A stretch of 64,000 nt of DNA. It comes from an uncultured Eubacteriales bacterium (GTDB lineage: Bacteria; Bacillota; Clostridia; Oscillospirales; Acutalibacteraceae). This document shows, piece by piece, positions 25,950 through 32,981 of this stretch. The position numbers and the translations under genes are program-made. The notes under the pieces were generated by a model. It saw only the letters and a list, made by a program, of their open reading frames with translations. It did not search any database and was not told the origin of the DNA. Every line of letters begins with the position of its first letter. The first letter of the stretch is position 1. Where the stretch lies: NCBI GenBank assembly GCA_900540235.1, contig UQEY01000007.1, positions 5,994-69,993 on the forward strand, written 5' to 3'.

Positions 25950-26142
25950 AGGTCAATTTTTAGGTAATGAAAGCCGTAAAGATAAGGACGGTAATTTAGT
26001 TAATTATGCGGTACTTCTTTGTGGTTTAAATACGGTAAAAGTTAAGGGTATCTCCCTTAATGATGAAAAGATGAAAGAAGTAACTATTCCTGTTGAACTT
26101 TCAGCTTTTGAGGGTTCTATATACGCTCGATATTCAAAGTAA
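25930..26142 (+). CDS. Small beta-rich protein, possible ssDNA-binding protein (pV-like role)
   Basis: A 70-residue protein of alternating hydrophobic/charged strands (ALVKGQFLGNE, VNYAVLLCGLNTVKVKGIS, VTIPVELSAFEGSIYARY) consistent with an OB-like barrel. Its position between Rep and the coat gene matches the ssDNA-binding gene V of filamentous phages. No sequence-level family match is claimed. ATG 25930 follows GGCGGTG; ATG 25933 is also possible. Confidence 0.5.
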   Translation: MMKALVKGQFLGNESRKDKDGNLVNYAVLLCGLNTVKVKGISLNDEKMKEVTIPVELSAFEGSIYARYSK

Positions 26143-26188
26143 TAACACCTTAATGGTGCTAAATAATTAAGAAAGGAGATACACTAAA

Positions 26189-26500
26189 ATGAAGTTTAAC
26201 GACTTTAAAGAGAAGTGTAAGCAAAAAGCAAGTAAGGTTGTTGCTGCTGTAACTGGTGGCGCTGTAATGCTTGGTGGTGCTGTAACTGCTCTTGCTGCTG
26301 ATGGCGCAGATACAGAAGCAGTTAGCGCAGCTAAAAGTATTTTGAGTTCTGCTACTGGTACTCTTAATATCGGCAATATTGTTGCTATAATCGGTGCAGG
26401 TATCGGCGCAGTTATCGGCTTGTTCCTCGCTTGGTGGGGCGCAAGAAAACTTGTTCGTATGCTTATGACAGCCTTTAAAAAGGGTAAAGTTTCTATGTAA
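26189..26500 (+). CDS. Major coat protein, pVIII-like
   Basis: A 103-residue precursor. Residues 1-36 form a basic N region and hydrophobic core ending in the signal-peptidase site ALA|AD. The predicted 67-residue mature protein has an acidic N terminus (ADGADTEA), an amphipathic stretch, one membrane helix (about 61-84) and a basic C terminus (RKLVRMLMTAFKKGK). This is the layout of Ff pVIII (acidic start AEGDD, membrane helix, lysine-rich end that contacts DNA). RBS AAGGAG. A strong terminator follows, as after gene VIII in Ff phages. Confidence 0.8.
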   Translation: MKFNDFKEKCKQKASKVVAAVTGGAVMLGGAVTALAADGADTEAVSAAKSILSSATGTLNIGNIVAIIGAGIGAVIGLFLAWWGARKLVRMLMTAFKKGKVSM

Positions 26501-26514
26501 ATCTCTCTTATTTT

Positions 26515-26546
26515 GGGGGTGGGGAATTATCCCCACTCCCTTTTTT
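26515..26546 (+). terminator. Strong terminator between the coat and Zot genes
   Basis: GGGgGTGGGG and CCCCACtCCC pair around AATTAT, followed by six T. It would separate high coat expression from lower assembly-gene expression. Confidence 0.9.
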
Positions 26547-26561
26547 AGTGTAATTATTGTT

Positions 26562-27386
26562 ATGTATAAAAAAGGTCTACAGAATAGTATCAACCCCTCA
26601 CATTTTTTTGATACATTAGATTATAAACGAAACTTTAAAGCTGAACATCCTTACTATTTTAACCCTTTTGGTACTTGTATATTTTGTGGTGCTCAGGGAT
26701 ATGGTAAAACTCTTTCGGCTGTTCAATATATTTGTAATATTATGAAACAGTTTCCAAGGGCAATATTAGTAACTAATGTAGCTATAAAATCTTATCCATT
26801 TAATGCTTATCTTGACGGTCAAATTGTCCGTAGGCTTGATGATGATAGCATAGTAGATACTGAAAGAATATTAGTTGAAGCTAATAACGAAAATTTTCAA
26901 CCTTATTGCTTAGAGTACACTGGGTTGGATATGCTCAAATTTGTTTCTAACGGTGAATATGGTGTAGTTTTTCTTATTGATGAAATACACCTTGAACTTA
27001 ATAGCCTTGAAAGTAAAAATATTGATATTGAGGTTATGGTGGAGATTTCGCAACAAAGAAAACAACGCAAACATATTGTTGGTACTTCTCAGATTTATAT
27101 GAGAATGGCTAAACCGCTTCGAGAACAGATACACGATATTATCATATGCCGTTGTTTTTTTAATGTCCTACAGTTCAATAAGTGGATAGCTGGTGATACC
27201 GTTGTCGAAAAGAATGGAAAAATCGAAGCTGATGTCAAAGGTCGCTTCTTTTGGTGGCACGCTCCCGAGTACTACGCTGAATACGATACTTTTGTAAAAA
27301 TGAAAAGGTATAACAAGGAATGGCAAGGACGAAAAAGAATAGATAATCTTTATCAAACAGAAAGAGGTGATAACAATGTTAAATAG
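26562..27386 (+). CDS. Zot/pI-type phage assembly ATPase
   Basis: A 274-residue P-loop ATPase with Walker A GAQGYGKT at 43-50 and Walker B VVFLIDE with D140/E141, followed by SQQRKQRKHIVGTSQ (sensor-like) and REQIHDIIICR. This is the Zot-domain family (pI of filamentous phages), which drives virion extrusion through the membrane. Unlike pI and CTXphi Zot, no C-terminal membrane segment is visible; the next gene, a single-pass membrane peptide overlapping it by 11 bp, may supply the anchor. There is no clear RBS before the ATG. Confidence 0.85.
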   Translation: MYKKGLQNSINPSHFFDTLDYKRNFKAEHPYYFNPFGTCIFCGAQGYGKTLSAVQYICNIMKQFPRAILVTNVAIKSYPFNAYLDGQIVRRLDDDSIVDTERILVEANNENFQPYCLEYTGLDMLKFVSNGEYGVVFLIDEIHLELNSLESKNIDIEVMVEISQQRKQRKHIVGTSQIYMRMAKPLREQIHDIIICRCFFNVLQFNKWIAGDTVVEKNGKIEADVKGRFFWWHAPEYYAEYDTFVKMKRYNKEWQGRKRIDNLYQTERGDNNVK

Positions 27387-27540
27387 TGCTATTGATTTAA
27401 TTAACTTTGACCCTGATATAGTTAATGTTGTAGTGTCTTTCCTTGGTGTTGCTGGTAAATACGCTATGATATTCGGTATATCAACTGTTGTATTAAAAAT
27501 GGTCGTAAGAACGGCTACAGGAAAGGAGCGCCTACTATAA
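27376..27540 (+). CDS. 54-residue single-pass membrane peptide
   Basis: Starts at ATG 27376 after AAAGAGGTGAT and overlaps zot by 11 bp. It has one hydrophobic helix (about 18-40) and a basic C-terminal tail (KMVVRTATGKER). It could be a minor coat protein (pVII/pIX role) or the missing membrane part of the Zot complex. Its stop overlaps the next start as TAATG. Confidence 0.65.
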   Translation: MLNSAIDLINFDPDIVNVVVSFLGVAGKYAMIFGISTVVLKMVVRTATGKERLL

Positions 27541-27992
27541 TGCTTAGTAGAGATAATTTAGAATATGCAAGACAACTTGTTGAAGCTAATAGGGGAGATT
27601 ACCCCTATTATGTTATTGTCACTAATACTAATATCAGTGATAATTACGATTATCAAAGTCCTACATTTAAAGTATACTTTAGCCCTACAAAAATCACAGC
27701 CAACGGACGGTATACTTTTAATTTACCAAATAATTCTTTGTGTTATAGCGTTATTAGTAGTAACGCTTCTCGTCAGTATAGGAATGAGCGTATACAAGTA
27801 TCTAACTATAGCGGTACTTTAAGCGTTCCTACATATGAATTTTGTTACACTAATGCCGAGTTTAGCGGTAACACCGTACAACCTGATGTCTTAGCAGATA
27901 ATAATGTAACTCAAAGTCATTTTGACGGTGTTAGTCTTATAATGATTGCTGTACTCCTTGGTACTGTTGTATTTAGGTTAGTTAGGGGGTAG
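27540..27992 (+). CDS. Prophage virion-type membrane protein
   Basis: A 150-residue protein with a Tyr/Asn-rich, probably beta-structured body and a C-terminal membrane helix (SLIMIAVLLGTVVF) ending in basic RLVRG. No signal peptide is seen. RBS AAAGGAG lies 14 bases upstream within the previous gene. The position between Zot and the pIII-like gene suggests a structural or assembly role. No family recognised. Confidence 0.6.
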   Translation: MLSRDNLEYARQLVEANRGDYPYYVIVTNTNISDNYDYQSPTFKVYFSPTKITANGRYTFNLPNNSLCYSVISSNASRQYRNERIQVSNYSGTLSVPTYEFCYTNAEFSGNTVQPDVLADNNVTQSHFDGVSLIMIAVLLGTVVFRLVRG

Positions 27993-27996
27993 GGGA

Positions 27997-29517
27997 ATGA
28001 AAAGAAAATATAAAGCGTTATTAAGCTTGTTATTATCTGTAATTATAGTATTTAGTGCTTTTCCTATCCCTGCTCTTGCTGATAGTTCTTCAACTTTTAA
28101 TAAAATTTATATAGGATGGGTTAATAGTTATGATGGTACTCTTTATTCATCTACTTATGATAGTCAGCCGCTTGCTGTTAGTGGTACTATAAGATATGGC
28201 AATCAAGCAGTACCTATTTATGCTCTTAATCAGTTTAAATTCGGCTCTTTAAGTGATAGTAATTTAATTTCCGTTAGTCAAGAAAGTACTGTTACTGTTT
28301 CTGCTGTTATTAATTTTAACTTTGTTAAGTATTCTGATATTCTTAGTTATTCAACTCTTGCTAATACTGAAAGCGGTGCAATAAAGTTTTCTAATGTTTC
28401 TTGTGAAAAAAGTGGCTCTAATTATAATTTAAAAATTAGTTATAATAATGTTCCTGCTGGTAAGTATTATTTTACTGTTCTTATAAAGTGTCCTTATTAT
28501 GGGGATGCTTCTGCTTCAGGTCCTGCTAAATTTCTTATTCAGTCGGTTAATGTTTCTGTTGGTAGTTCTTCAAGTGCTTTTTTTAAAGATATACAAGAAA
28601 AGTTAAAAGGTTGGTTTAATGATTTATTTAGTTGGTTGAAAAATATTGCTGACGGTATTTCTAACGGCTTTTCAAATGTTGGTAGCTGGTTAACTAACTT
28701 AAATTCCTCAATCAAAGGCTATTTTAATAGCCTGTCAACGAGTATTAAAGGCTTTTTTAGTGAATTATCAACTAATATTAAAGGGTTCTTTAGTGACCTT
28801 ACTAATAGCGTTAAATCGCTATTTTCAAATCTCACAACAAAACTTATTGACTTTAATAATAATATTAAGACTTGGTTTAAAAATCTTGGTGACGATTTAT
28901 CTACTTGGTTTACTAATTTAGTCGATAATATTAAAGATTTCCTTAAAAAGGTAGGGGAATGGTTTACTACTTTATTTGAAAAACTTGGTAATTGGTTTAG
29001 TGATTTATTCGCTAAATTGAAGCAATGGTTTGAAAATGTCGGACAGTGGTTTAAAGACTTATGGAATAATATAACTAATAAAGTTACTGAGATACGAACA
29101 GATTTACATAATTGGTGGGGAAGTCTTTTTACTCCTGAGGACGGTTTTTTTGAAGCCTATAAAACGAGTTTTGATGAATTCTTTAAGCAACATTTTGGAA
29201 TACTTTATCAAGTTGTAGATTTTTTCAAGTCGTTATTTTCTCAAATGACATTAATGCTTGACGGTGGCGGTAGTGGTGTTATTGAGTATGGCGAATTAGC
29301 GCTTCCAGCTAAACTTTTTGGTAAAAAAATAGTTATATTAAATAGCGGTAAATTTAGTTTTGATAATCTTATTAATTCAGACGATAGCGGACAACTTATT
29401 AATATTTCTGGTATGATTTATACCGTTACTTCTGTTATTATTTATCTTGCTTTACTTCTTCGTGCAAAGAAGATATTCGAGCAGATTATAACAAACGGTG
29501 AGGGGGTAGAAGATTAA
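27997..29517 (+). CDS. pIII-like minor coat / adsorption protein with 11-residue repeats
   Basis: A 506-residue secreted, membrane-anchored protein: signal peptide with site ALA|D after residue 28, an N-terminal beta-rich domain (about 30-190), a long helical region (about 195-365) of 11-residue repeats such as LSTSIKGFFSE / LSTNIKGFFSD / LTNSVKSLFSN, then a Gly-rich patch (DGGGSG near 424) and a C-terminal membrane helix (472-489). This fits the role of pIII (receptor binding outside, C-terminal anchor), though sequence similarity is not claimed. The RBS is AGGGGGTAGGGG. Confidence 0.75.
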   Translation: MKRKYKALLSLLLSVIIVFSAFPIPALADSSSTFNKIYIGWVNSYDGTLYSSTYDSQPLAVSGTIRYGNQAVPIYALNQFKFGSLSDSNLISVSQESTVTVSAVINFNFVKYSDILSYSTLANTESGAIKFSNVSCEKSGSNYNLKISYNNVPAGKYYFTVLIKCPYYGDASASGPAKFLIQSVNVSVGSSSSAFFKDIQEKLKGWFNDLFSWLKNIADGISNGFSNVGSWLTNLNSSIKGYFNSLSTSIKGFFSELSTNIKGFFSDLTNSVKSLFSNLTTKLIDFNNNIKTWFKNLGDDLSTWFTNLVDNIKDFLKKVGEWFTTLFEKLGNWFSDLFAKLKQWFENVGQWFKDLWNNITNKVTEIRTDLHNWWGSLFTPEDGFFEAYKTSFDEFFKQHFGILYQVVDFFKSLFSQMTLMLDGGGSGVIEYGELALPAKLFGKKIVILNSGKFSFDNLINSDDSGQLINISGMIYTVTSVIIYLALLLRAKKIFEQIITNGEGVED

Positions 29518-29786
29518 TGTTAATACAAAAACTTGCTACTATGTTCCGTTCTATTGTTTTTGGTTTACTCGGTTGGATAAATCTACCTAAAGCCGAGTTT
29601 TTAGATGAGGTAAAGGAGTTTTTACTCGGTGTTGTTGATACTGGTAGTAGCTTGGTACTATTTTTTGTACCGTCAAGTACCATTAAGATAGCGTTAGGTA
29701 TTACTGCTACACTTTGTGTTTTTAAATATGGTTATTACCTTGTTATTTGGATAATGAAAAAAATACCAGTTGCTTCGGTTTCATAA
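29517..29786 (+). CDS. Prophage membrane protein (possible pVI-like minor coat)
   Basis: An 89-residue protein with two to three hydrophobic segments (VFGLLGWI, SSLVLFFVP, ALGITATLCVFKYGYYLVIWI). The start overlaps the stop of the pIII-like gene as TAATG. In Ff phages the gene right after gene III encodes pVI, a hydrophobic minor coat protein; position and hydrophobicity agree, nothing more. Confidence 0.6.
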   Translation: MLIQKLATMFRSIVFGLLGWINLPKAEFLDEVKEFLLGVVDTGSSLVLFFVPSSTIKIALGITATLCVFKYGYYLVIWIMKKIPVASVS

Positions 29787-29807
29787 TGTTGGACAGATTT
29801 TTAAAAA

Positions 29808-29853
29808 TTAAACGCATTGCGAGTACCTGCGTGAGCAGGTCGCAAGCGTTTAA
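29808..29853. other. Long imperfect hairpin after the structural genes (packaging-signal candidate)
   Basis: TTAAACGC, TTGCG and ACCTGC on the left arm pair with GCAGGT, CGCAA and GCGTTTAA on the right arm around GTGA, giving about 19 bp with bulges of 1 and 3 nt on the left arm. There is no T run, so it is not a standard terminator. Filamentous phages carry an intergenic hairpin as packaging signal. Confidence 0.6.
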
Positions 29854-29866
29854 TTAATGGGTGTTG

Positions 29867-30097
29867 ATGATGTTAGTTGAAAAAGTTGATATTGAGCGTA
29901 TTAAGGCGCTTATAGATAGTTTACCGAGTAAAATGGAAATAGTCAGTATTGACCTTACAGACGGTTATAGCGTAAACTTGACAGCTGGTGAAACGGAGTT
30001 AAACCGTGTCAAGTTTGAAAAAGCTTTAAATCGTCTAAATGCTATGCTTGACTTATACGCTAAAATGGACGATAAAAACAAGCTACTCAATGAGTAG
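29867..30097 (+). CDS. Small hypothetical protein at the right end of the prophage
   Basis: A 76-residue soluble protein (VEKVDIERIKALIDSLPSK...NRLNAMLDLYAKMDDK), mostly helical with a central beta pair (VSIDLTDGYSVNL). There is no membrane segment or known motif. ATG 29867 or 29870 follows GGGTGTT. Could be a control protein. Confidence 0.55.
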   Translation: MMLVEKVDIERIKALIDSLPSKMEIVSIDLTDGYSVNLTAGETELNRVKFEKALNRLNAMLDLYAKMDDKNKLLNE

Positions 30098-30102
30098 CTT
30101 GT
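30078..30102. terminator. Perfect 12-bp-arm palindrome closing the prophage operon
   Basis: ACAAGCTACTCA-A-TGAGTAGCTTGT overlaps the stop of the preceding gene. Probably a terminator for the rightward transcript; the T run is weak. Confidence 0.55.
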
Positions 30103-30107
30103 AATTC

Positions 30108-30173
30108 TGTGCAATTAATTAGTAGGGGTTAAAGCTTGACTTTAATCCAAAAATTTGCTATAATTGCACAAAA
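30108..30173 (+). repeat. Right copy of 66-bp imperfect direct repeat (putative attR side)
   Basis: Matches 24314-24379 at 47 of 66 positions. Contains a promoter: TTGACT (30136-30141), 17 bp, TATAAT (30159-30164). It reads toward the xer gene at 30451. Confidence 0.7.
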
Positions 30174-30191
30174 TTAATATTTTGTGCAATT
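30162..30191. other. Perfect 12-6-12 inverted repeat, Xer-type recombination site candidate
   Basis: AATTGCACAAAA, spacer TTAATA, TTTTGTGCAATT. Two arms of 11-12 bp around a 6-bp spacer is the layout of dif/XerCD sites. The left arm, but not the right arm, recurs at the left prophage end (24368-24379 and again at 24414-24425). It could instead be an operator over the start of transcription. Confidence 0.5.
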
Positions 30192-30348
30192 AAGGGGAGT
30201 TTAAAATCATAATTATTCCGTTTTGAAATAAATTATTGATATTTAACATATTATACCGATAATATCCGCAAAGAAACGATTAAACCATTCATTTGTAGGC
30301 GTTCAGTTATTTTTAAACGATAACTACATTGTTTTAAAAAATTCTATC

Positions 30349-30376
30349 GGATAAAATAAACGGTTTTATATTAACT
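30349..30376. other. dif-like sequence upstream of xer
   Basis: GGATAAAATAA, spacer ACGGTT, TTATATTAACT. The right arm agrees at 9 of 11 positions with both the E. coli XerD arm and the B. subtilis right arm; the left arm ends ATAA as in E. coli. It lies 75 bp before the recombinase gene. The rest of 30192-30450 shows no gene and would be a long leader. Confidence 0.4.
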
Positions 30377-30450
30377 GCTATCACGCATATAATAAACCAA
30401 TTAACTAAAATTGCCAAAATGTTCATTTAATTCTAAGGAGTTAATCTAAT

Positions 30451-31425
30451 ATGCGTAAAGAAGAATTTGTTACATTACCTAAGCTTGTACAGCAATATCT
30501 TGTTTATATAGAAGCTATCAAAGGTCACAGTAAAAAATCTGTGCTTGAATATGCATCTGATTTGCGTACATTTTTCAGGTATATGGTAAAACTTAAAGGT
30601 TTATACAGTTTTGACACCGAAGATGAAAAAATTGATTTGTCCCCTATTGATTTGAATTTTATACAGAGTGTAAAACTTGAAGACGCATATCAATTTATGA
30701 TTTATTGCAAAAATGTGCGCCAAAATAACGAAACAACACGAGCAAGACGAGTAATTTCTATTAGGCGATTTTATACATATTTGACGGATAACTTAGGTTT
30801 ACTTGAAAAGAACCCGATGAAAAACCTTGATATTCCTAAGACTAAAAAATCACTTCCCAAATACTTAACTCTTGAAGAATCGGAAAAGCTTTTATCGGTA
30901 ATTGACGGCAAGTTTAAGCAACGAGATTATGCAATCATAACGCTTTTTTTAAACTGCGGTATGCGTTTAAGCGAACTTGTGTCAATCGATTATAATGATA
31001 TTAAAAGTGACGGAACTATCGTTATAACCGGTAAAGGAAACAAGGAAAGAACGATTTATTTAAACCAAGCCTGCATAAATGCCATTGCTGATTATATGGT
31101 AGTTCGACCGCACGACGGAGTTAAAGACAGAGCATTATTTTTGAGTGCAAGAAACCAAAGAATAAGTAATAGAAGTGTTCAGCATATTGTTGAAACATAT
31201 CTTAACAAAGCGGGTCTTGGCAACCGTGGTTTATCTGTTCATAAGCTTAGGCATACTGCGGCAACACTTATGTATCAACACGGTGATGTTGATGTACTTT
31301 TACTTAAAGAAATACTCGGACATGAAAACCTCAGTACGACTGAAATCTATACTCATATAAGTAATGATGCAACTAAAAAGGCGGTCGATTCAAACCCACT
31401 TGCCGGTGAAAAACCTAAATGGTAA
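30451..31425 (+). CDS. Xer-family tyrosine recombinase (chromosomal XerC/D type)
   Basis: A 324-residue tyrosine recombinase with the full catalytic set R172 (CGMRLSEL), K195 (GKGNKER), H264 and R267 (HKLRHTA), H291 (GHENLSTT) and Y300 (IYTH). The N-terminal SAM-like core-binding domain is at 10-120. It probably resolves chromosome dimers at dif. A chromosomal origin is favoured because spoIIM follows convergently and xerD lies near spoIIM in other Firmicutes; the alternative is a prophage integrase. RBS AAGGAG. It overlaps spoIIM by 11 bp at the 3' ends. Confidence 0.88.
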   Translation: MRKEEFVTLPKLVQQYLVYIEAIKGHSKKSVLEYASDLRTFFRYMVKLKGLYSFDTEDEKIDLSPIDLNFIQSVKLEDAYQFMIYCKNVRQNNETTRARRVISIRRFYTYLTDNLGLLEKNPMKNLDIPKTKKSLPKYLTLEESEKLLSVIDGKFKQRDYAIITLFLNCGMRLSELVSIDYNDIKSDGTIVITGKGNKERTIYLNQACINAIADYMVVRPHDGVKDRALFLSARNQRISNRSVQHIVETYLNKAGLGNRGLSVHKLRHTAATLMYQHGDVDVLLLKEILGHENLSTTEIYTHISNDATKKAVDSNPLAGEKPKW

Positions 31426-32044
31426 CAACGCTTCTTAATAGCGTTTCAAGCAGAGCCGACAATGCAGATACAACAATTAAAACAGTGCCGTAAATCAAAA
31501 ATTTTTTCATAGTCGGTTTAACATCAAGTTTATAATTTTCCTGATTTTTTGTAAGCTTAACAATCTGTTTTGACATATCAGAGCCGGTATTTATCGCAAA
31601 TATGAGAACAGTTAAAAATGCGGCGGCAAACGGTGCAATCATAAGTATTGCGTAACCTATGCCTTTTGTTTGGTAATTGATATATAGATACGCCGTCTGC
31701 ATTCCTACTTGAAAGCCGACAAGGCACGGAATTATATTAATTATTCCGTATCCGATTAAGCAAAACGAGAGAAAAACCGTTATTAAAAATAATGACATAT
31801 AATTGCAAATATGTTCGCCAAAAAGCTTGGAAATATTTTCGTTTTCCGGTTTTAAAAGCGAATCAAGTGCACTGCTTTTGAGCAATCTGTAAAAAACTGT
31901 TCCGATTGCAAGAAAGCAGGAATAGAAAATAAGACTGTAAATTACTGTTTTATTTTCTAAAAAGATATTTTCAAAATCAATCTTTTTTTCTTGTTTGTCA
32001 TCTAAGTTGAATTCTTTTTTTAATTCAATAGGTATGTCACTCAT
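31415..32044 (-). CDS. spoIIM: Stage II sporulation protein M family membrane protein
   Basis: A 209-residue SpoIIM-family protein with a soluble N terminus and about five membrane helices. The NIIPCLVGFQVGMQTAYLY and FAAAFLTVLIFAI segments are typical. SpoIIM, with SpoIID and SpoIIP, forms the peptidoglycan-remodelling complex that drives engulfment in sporulation. It is separated from the TIGR04086-like gene by one base, so both are cotranscribed. Confidence 0.82.
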   Translation of the reverse strand: MSDIPIELKKEFNLDDKQEKKIDFENIFLENKTVIYSLIFYSCFLAIGTVFYRLLKSSALDSLLKPENENISKLFGEHICNYMSLFLITVFLSFCLIGYGIINIIPCLVGFQVGMQTAYLYINYQTKGIGYAILMIAPFAAAFLTVLIFAINTGSDMSKQIVKLTKNQENYKLDVKPTMKKFLIYGTVLIVVSALSALLETLLRSVVTI

Positions 32045-32045
32045 T

Positions 32046-32432
32046 TTATTTCCTCTTCCCTGCCGATATAACTCCTGTTAAAAATGAAACTGCAATAATT
32101 ATTGCAAAAGAAATAAAAAACTGTACAAAGCTTTTATTAATAACAAGAAAATTCACAAGAGAAAATATTACTAACGGTATAATCGATAAAAAAGATAATA
32201 TCGAAATATTGTTTTTAAAAGATTTTAAGCAGAAATAAGGCACAATAAAAGATGTTACTGCGCAAATTATGTAATCGCAGTATTTTATATAATCTAAATC
32301 TATATCAAATTTCAAAAATATAAGCGAAAACAAAGCGGAAGATAAAACAACCGTCACTAAAGTCAACAAAATCGACTTTATAATAAATTTAAATATTACG
32401 CTTTTTGCGTTTAAACTGCTTATTTTAGGCAT
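32046..32432 (-). CDS. TIGR04086-like four-helix membrane protein
   Basis: A 128-residue very hydrophobic protein with four membrane helices and a GVISAGKRK-type end. It resembles the TIGR04086 family found next to yajC/queA/tgt genes in Clostridia. No function known. It starts just after a terminator that separates it from yajC. Confidence 0.6.
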   Translation of the reverse strand: MPKISSLNAKSVIFKFIIKSILLTLVTVVLSSALFSLIFLKFDIDLDYIKYCDYIICAVTSFIVPYFCLKSFKNNISILSFLSIIPLVIFSLVNFLVINKSFVQFFISFAIIIAVSFLTGVISAGKRK

Positions 32433-32436
32433 AAAT

Positions 32437-32476
32437 AAACCCCCTGAATATAATTATTCAAGGGGTTATTTTTTTA
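32437..32476. terminator. Terminator between yajC and the TIGR04086 gene
   Basis: AACCCCcTGAAT and ATTCAaGGGGTT pair around a short AT-rich loop. T-rich tails exist on both strands; it serves the reverse-strand yajC transcript. Confidence 0.8.
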
Positions 32477-32485
32477 GAACTCAAA

Positions 32486-32911
32486 TTACTTAGATTCTTT
32501 CTTGTCTTTATCAGAAGTTTCTTTGTTTTTCTTAGCTGCTTTCTTTTCTTTAGCAGCTTCTCTTGCAGCTTCAACTTCCTTTTGATGCTGTTCGTTTTTA
32601 GTTTTGTTAGTATTGATTGCCCAACGCTCAATTTTCATTTTGTTTCTGTCAGCACCGGTTTCAATGATAAGGTCGTTTTCACGAATAGTAACAACTCTGC
32701 CAACGATACCGCCGATTGTAACAATCTCATCACCGATTTCAAGAGCATTTCTCATTTCCTGTTCTTCCTTCTGGCGCTTCTTTTGCGGACGAATCATAAG
32801 AAAATACATAAGTGCAAACAAAACAACCATAAGCACAATCATTTGAATACTGCTTGACTTTTGGTCAGCACCTGATGCTGCTGTTTGAGCAAATAATAAG
32901 ATAGATTCCAT
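32486..32911 (-). CDS. yajC: Preprotein translocase subunit YajC
   Basis: A 141-residue accessory subunit of the SecDF-YajC complex: one N-terminal membrane helix (IVLMVVLFALMYFLMIRPQKKRQKE), the YajC core LEIGDEIVTIGGIVGRVV and a long lysine/glutamate-rich tail. The ATG at 32911 has GGAGG 12 bases upstream; the ATG six codons earlier overlaps that RBS. Last gene of queA-tgt-yajC. Confidence 0.93.
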   Translation of the reverse strand: MESILLFAQTAASGADQKSSSIQMIVLMVVLFALMYFLMIRPQKKRQKEEQEMRNALEIGDEIVTIGGIVGRVVTIRENDLIIETGADRNKMKIERWAINTNKTKNEQHQKEVEAAREAAKEKKAAKKNKETSDKDKKESK

Positions 32912-32981
32912 AAATTTAATTTCCTCCAATGATGTGATAAAAAGTATTATAAATTAAAACTATACATTTTGCAAGACTTTT

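Larger units (their letters stand above)
24314..30191 (+). mobile_element. Filamentous-phage (inovirus)-like prophage
   Basis: About 5.9 kb between 66-bp imperfect direct repeats. Gene order is: noncoding origin region, reverse XRE repressor, Rep, small membrane protein, ssDNA-binding-like protein, pVIII-like coat, terminator, Zot/pI ATPase, small membrane protein, virion-type protein, pIII-like protein, membrane protein, small hypothetical. This matches inovirus modules (replication, structure, assembly). No integrase, secretin or lysis gene is present. A secretin is not expected in a single-membrane host. Exact ends are uncertain within about 200 bp on the right. Confidence 0.85.

Noticed and set aside
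26562..27386. Zot as an enterotoxin
   Set aside because: Only the ATPase part typical of phage assembly is present; there is no toxin-like C-terminal domain.
27565..27822. Hydrophobic 85-codon ORF inside the 27540-27992 prophage gene
   Set aside because: It lies wholly within the better-supported gene, has no RBS, and the host gene has an RBS and TAATG coupling. Kept out as a shadow frame.
30451..31425. xer gene as the prophage's own integrase
   Set aside because: Gene order with spoIIM and the convergent overlap suggest a native locus, and no matching repeat was found beyond its 3' end.
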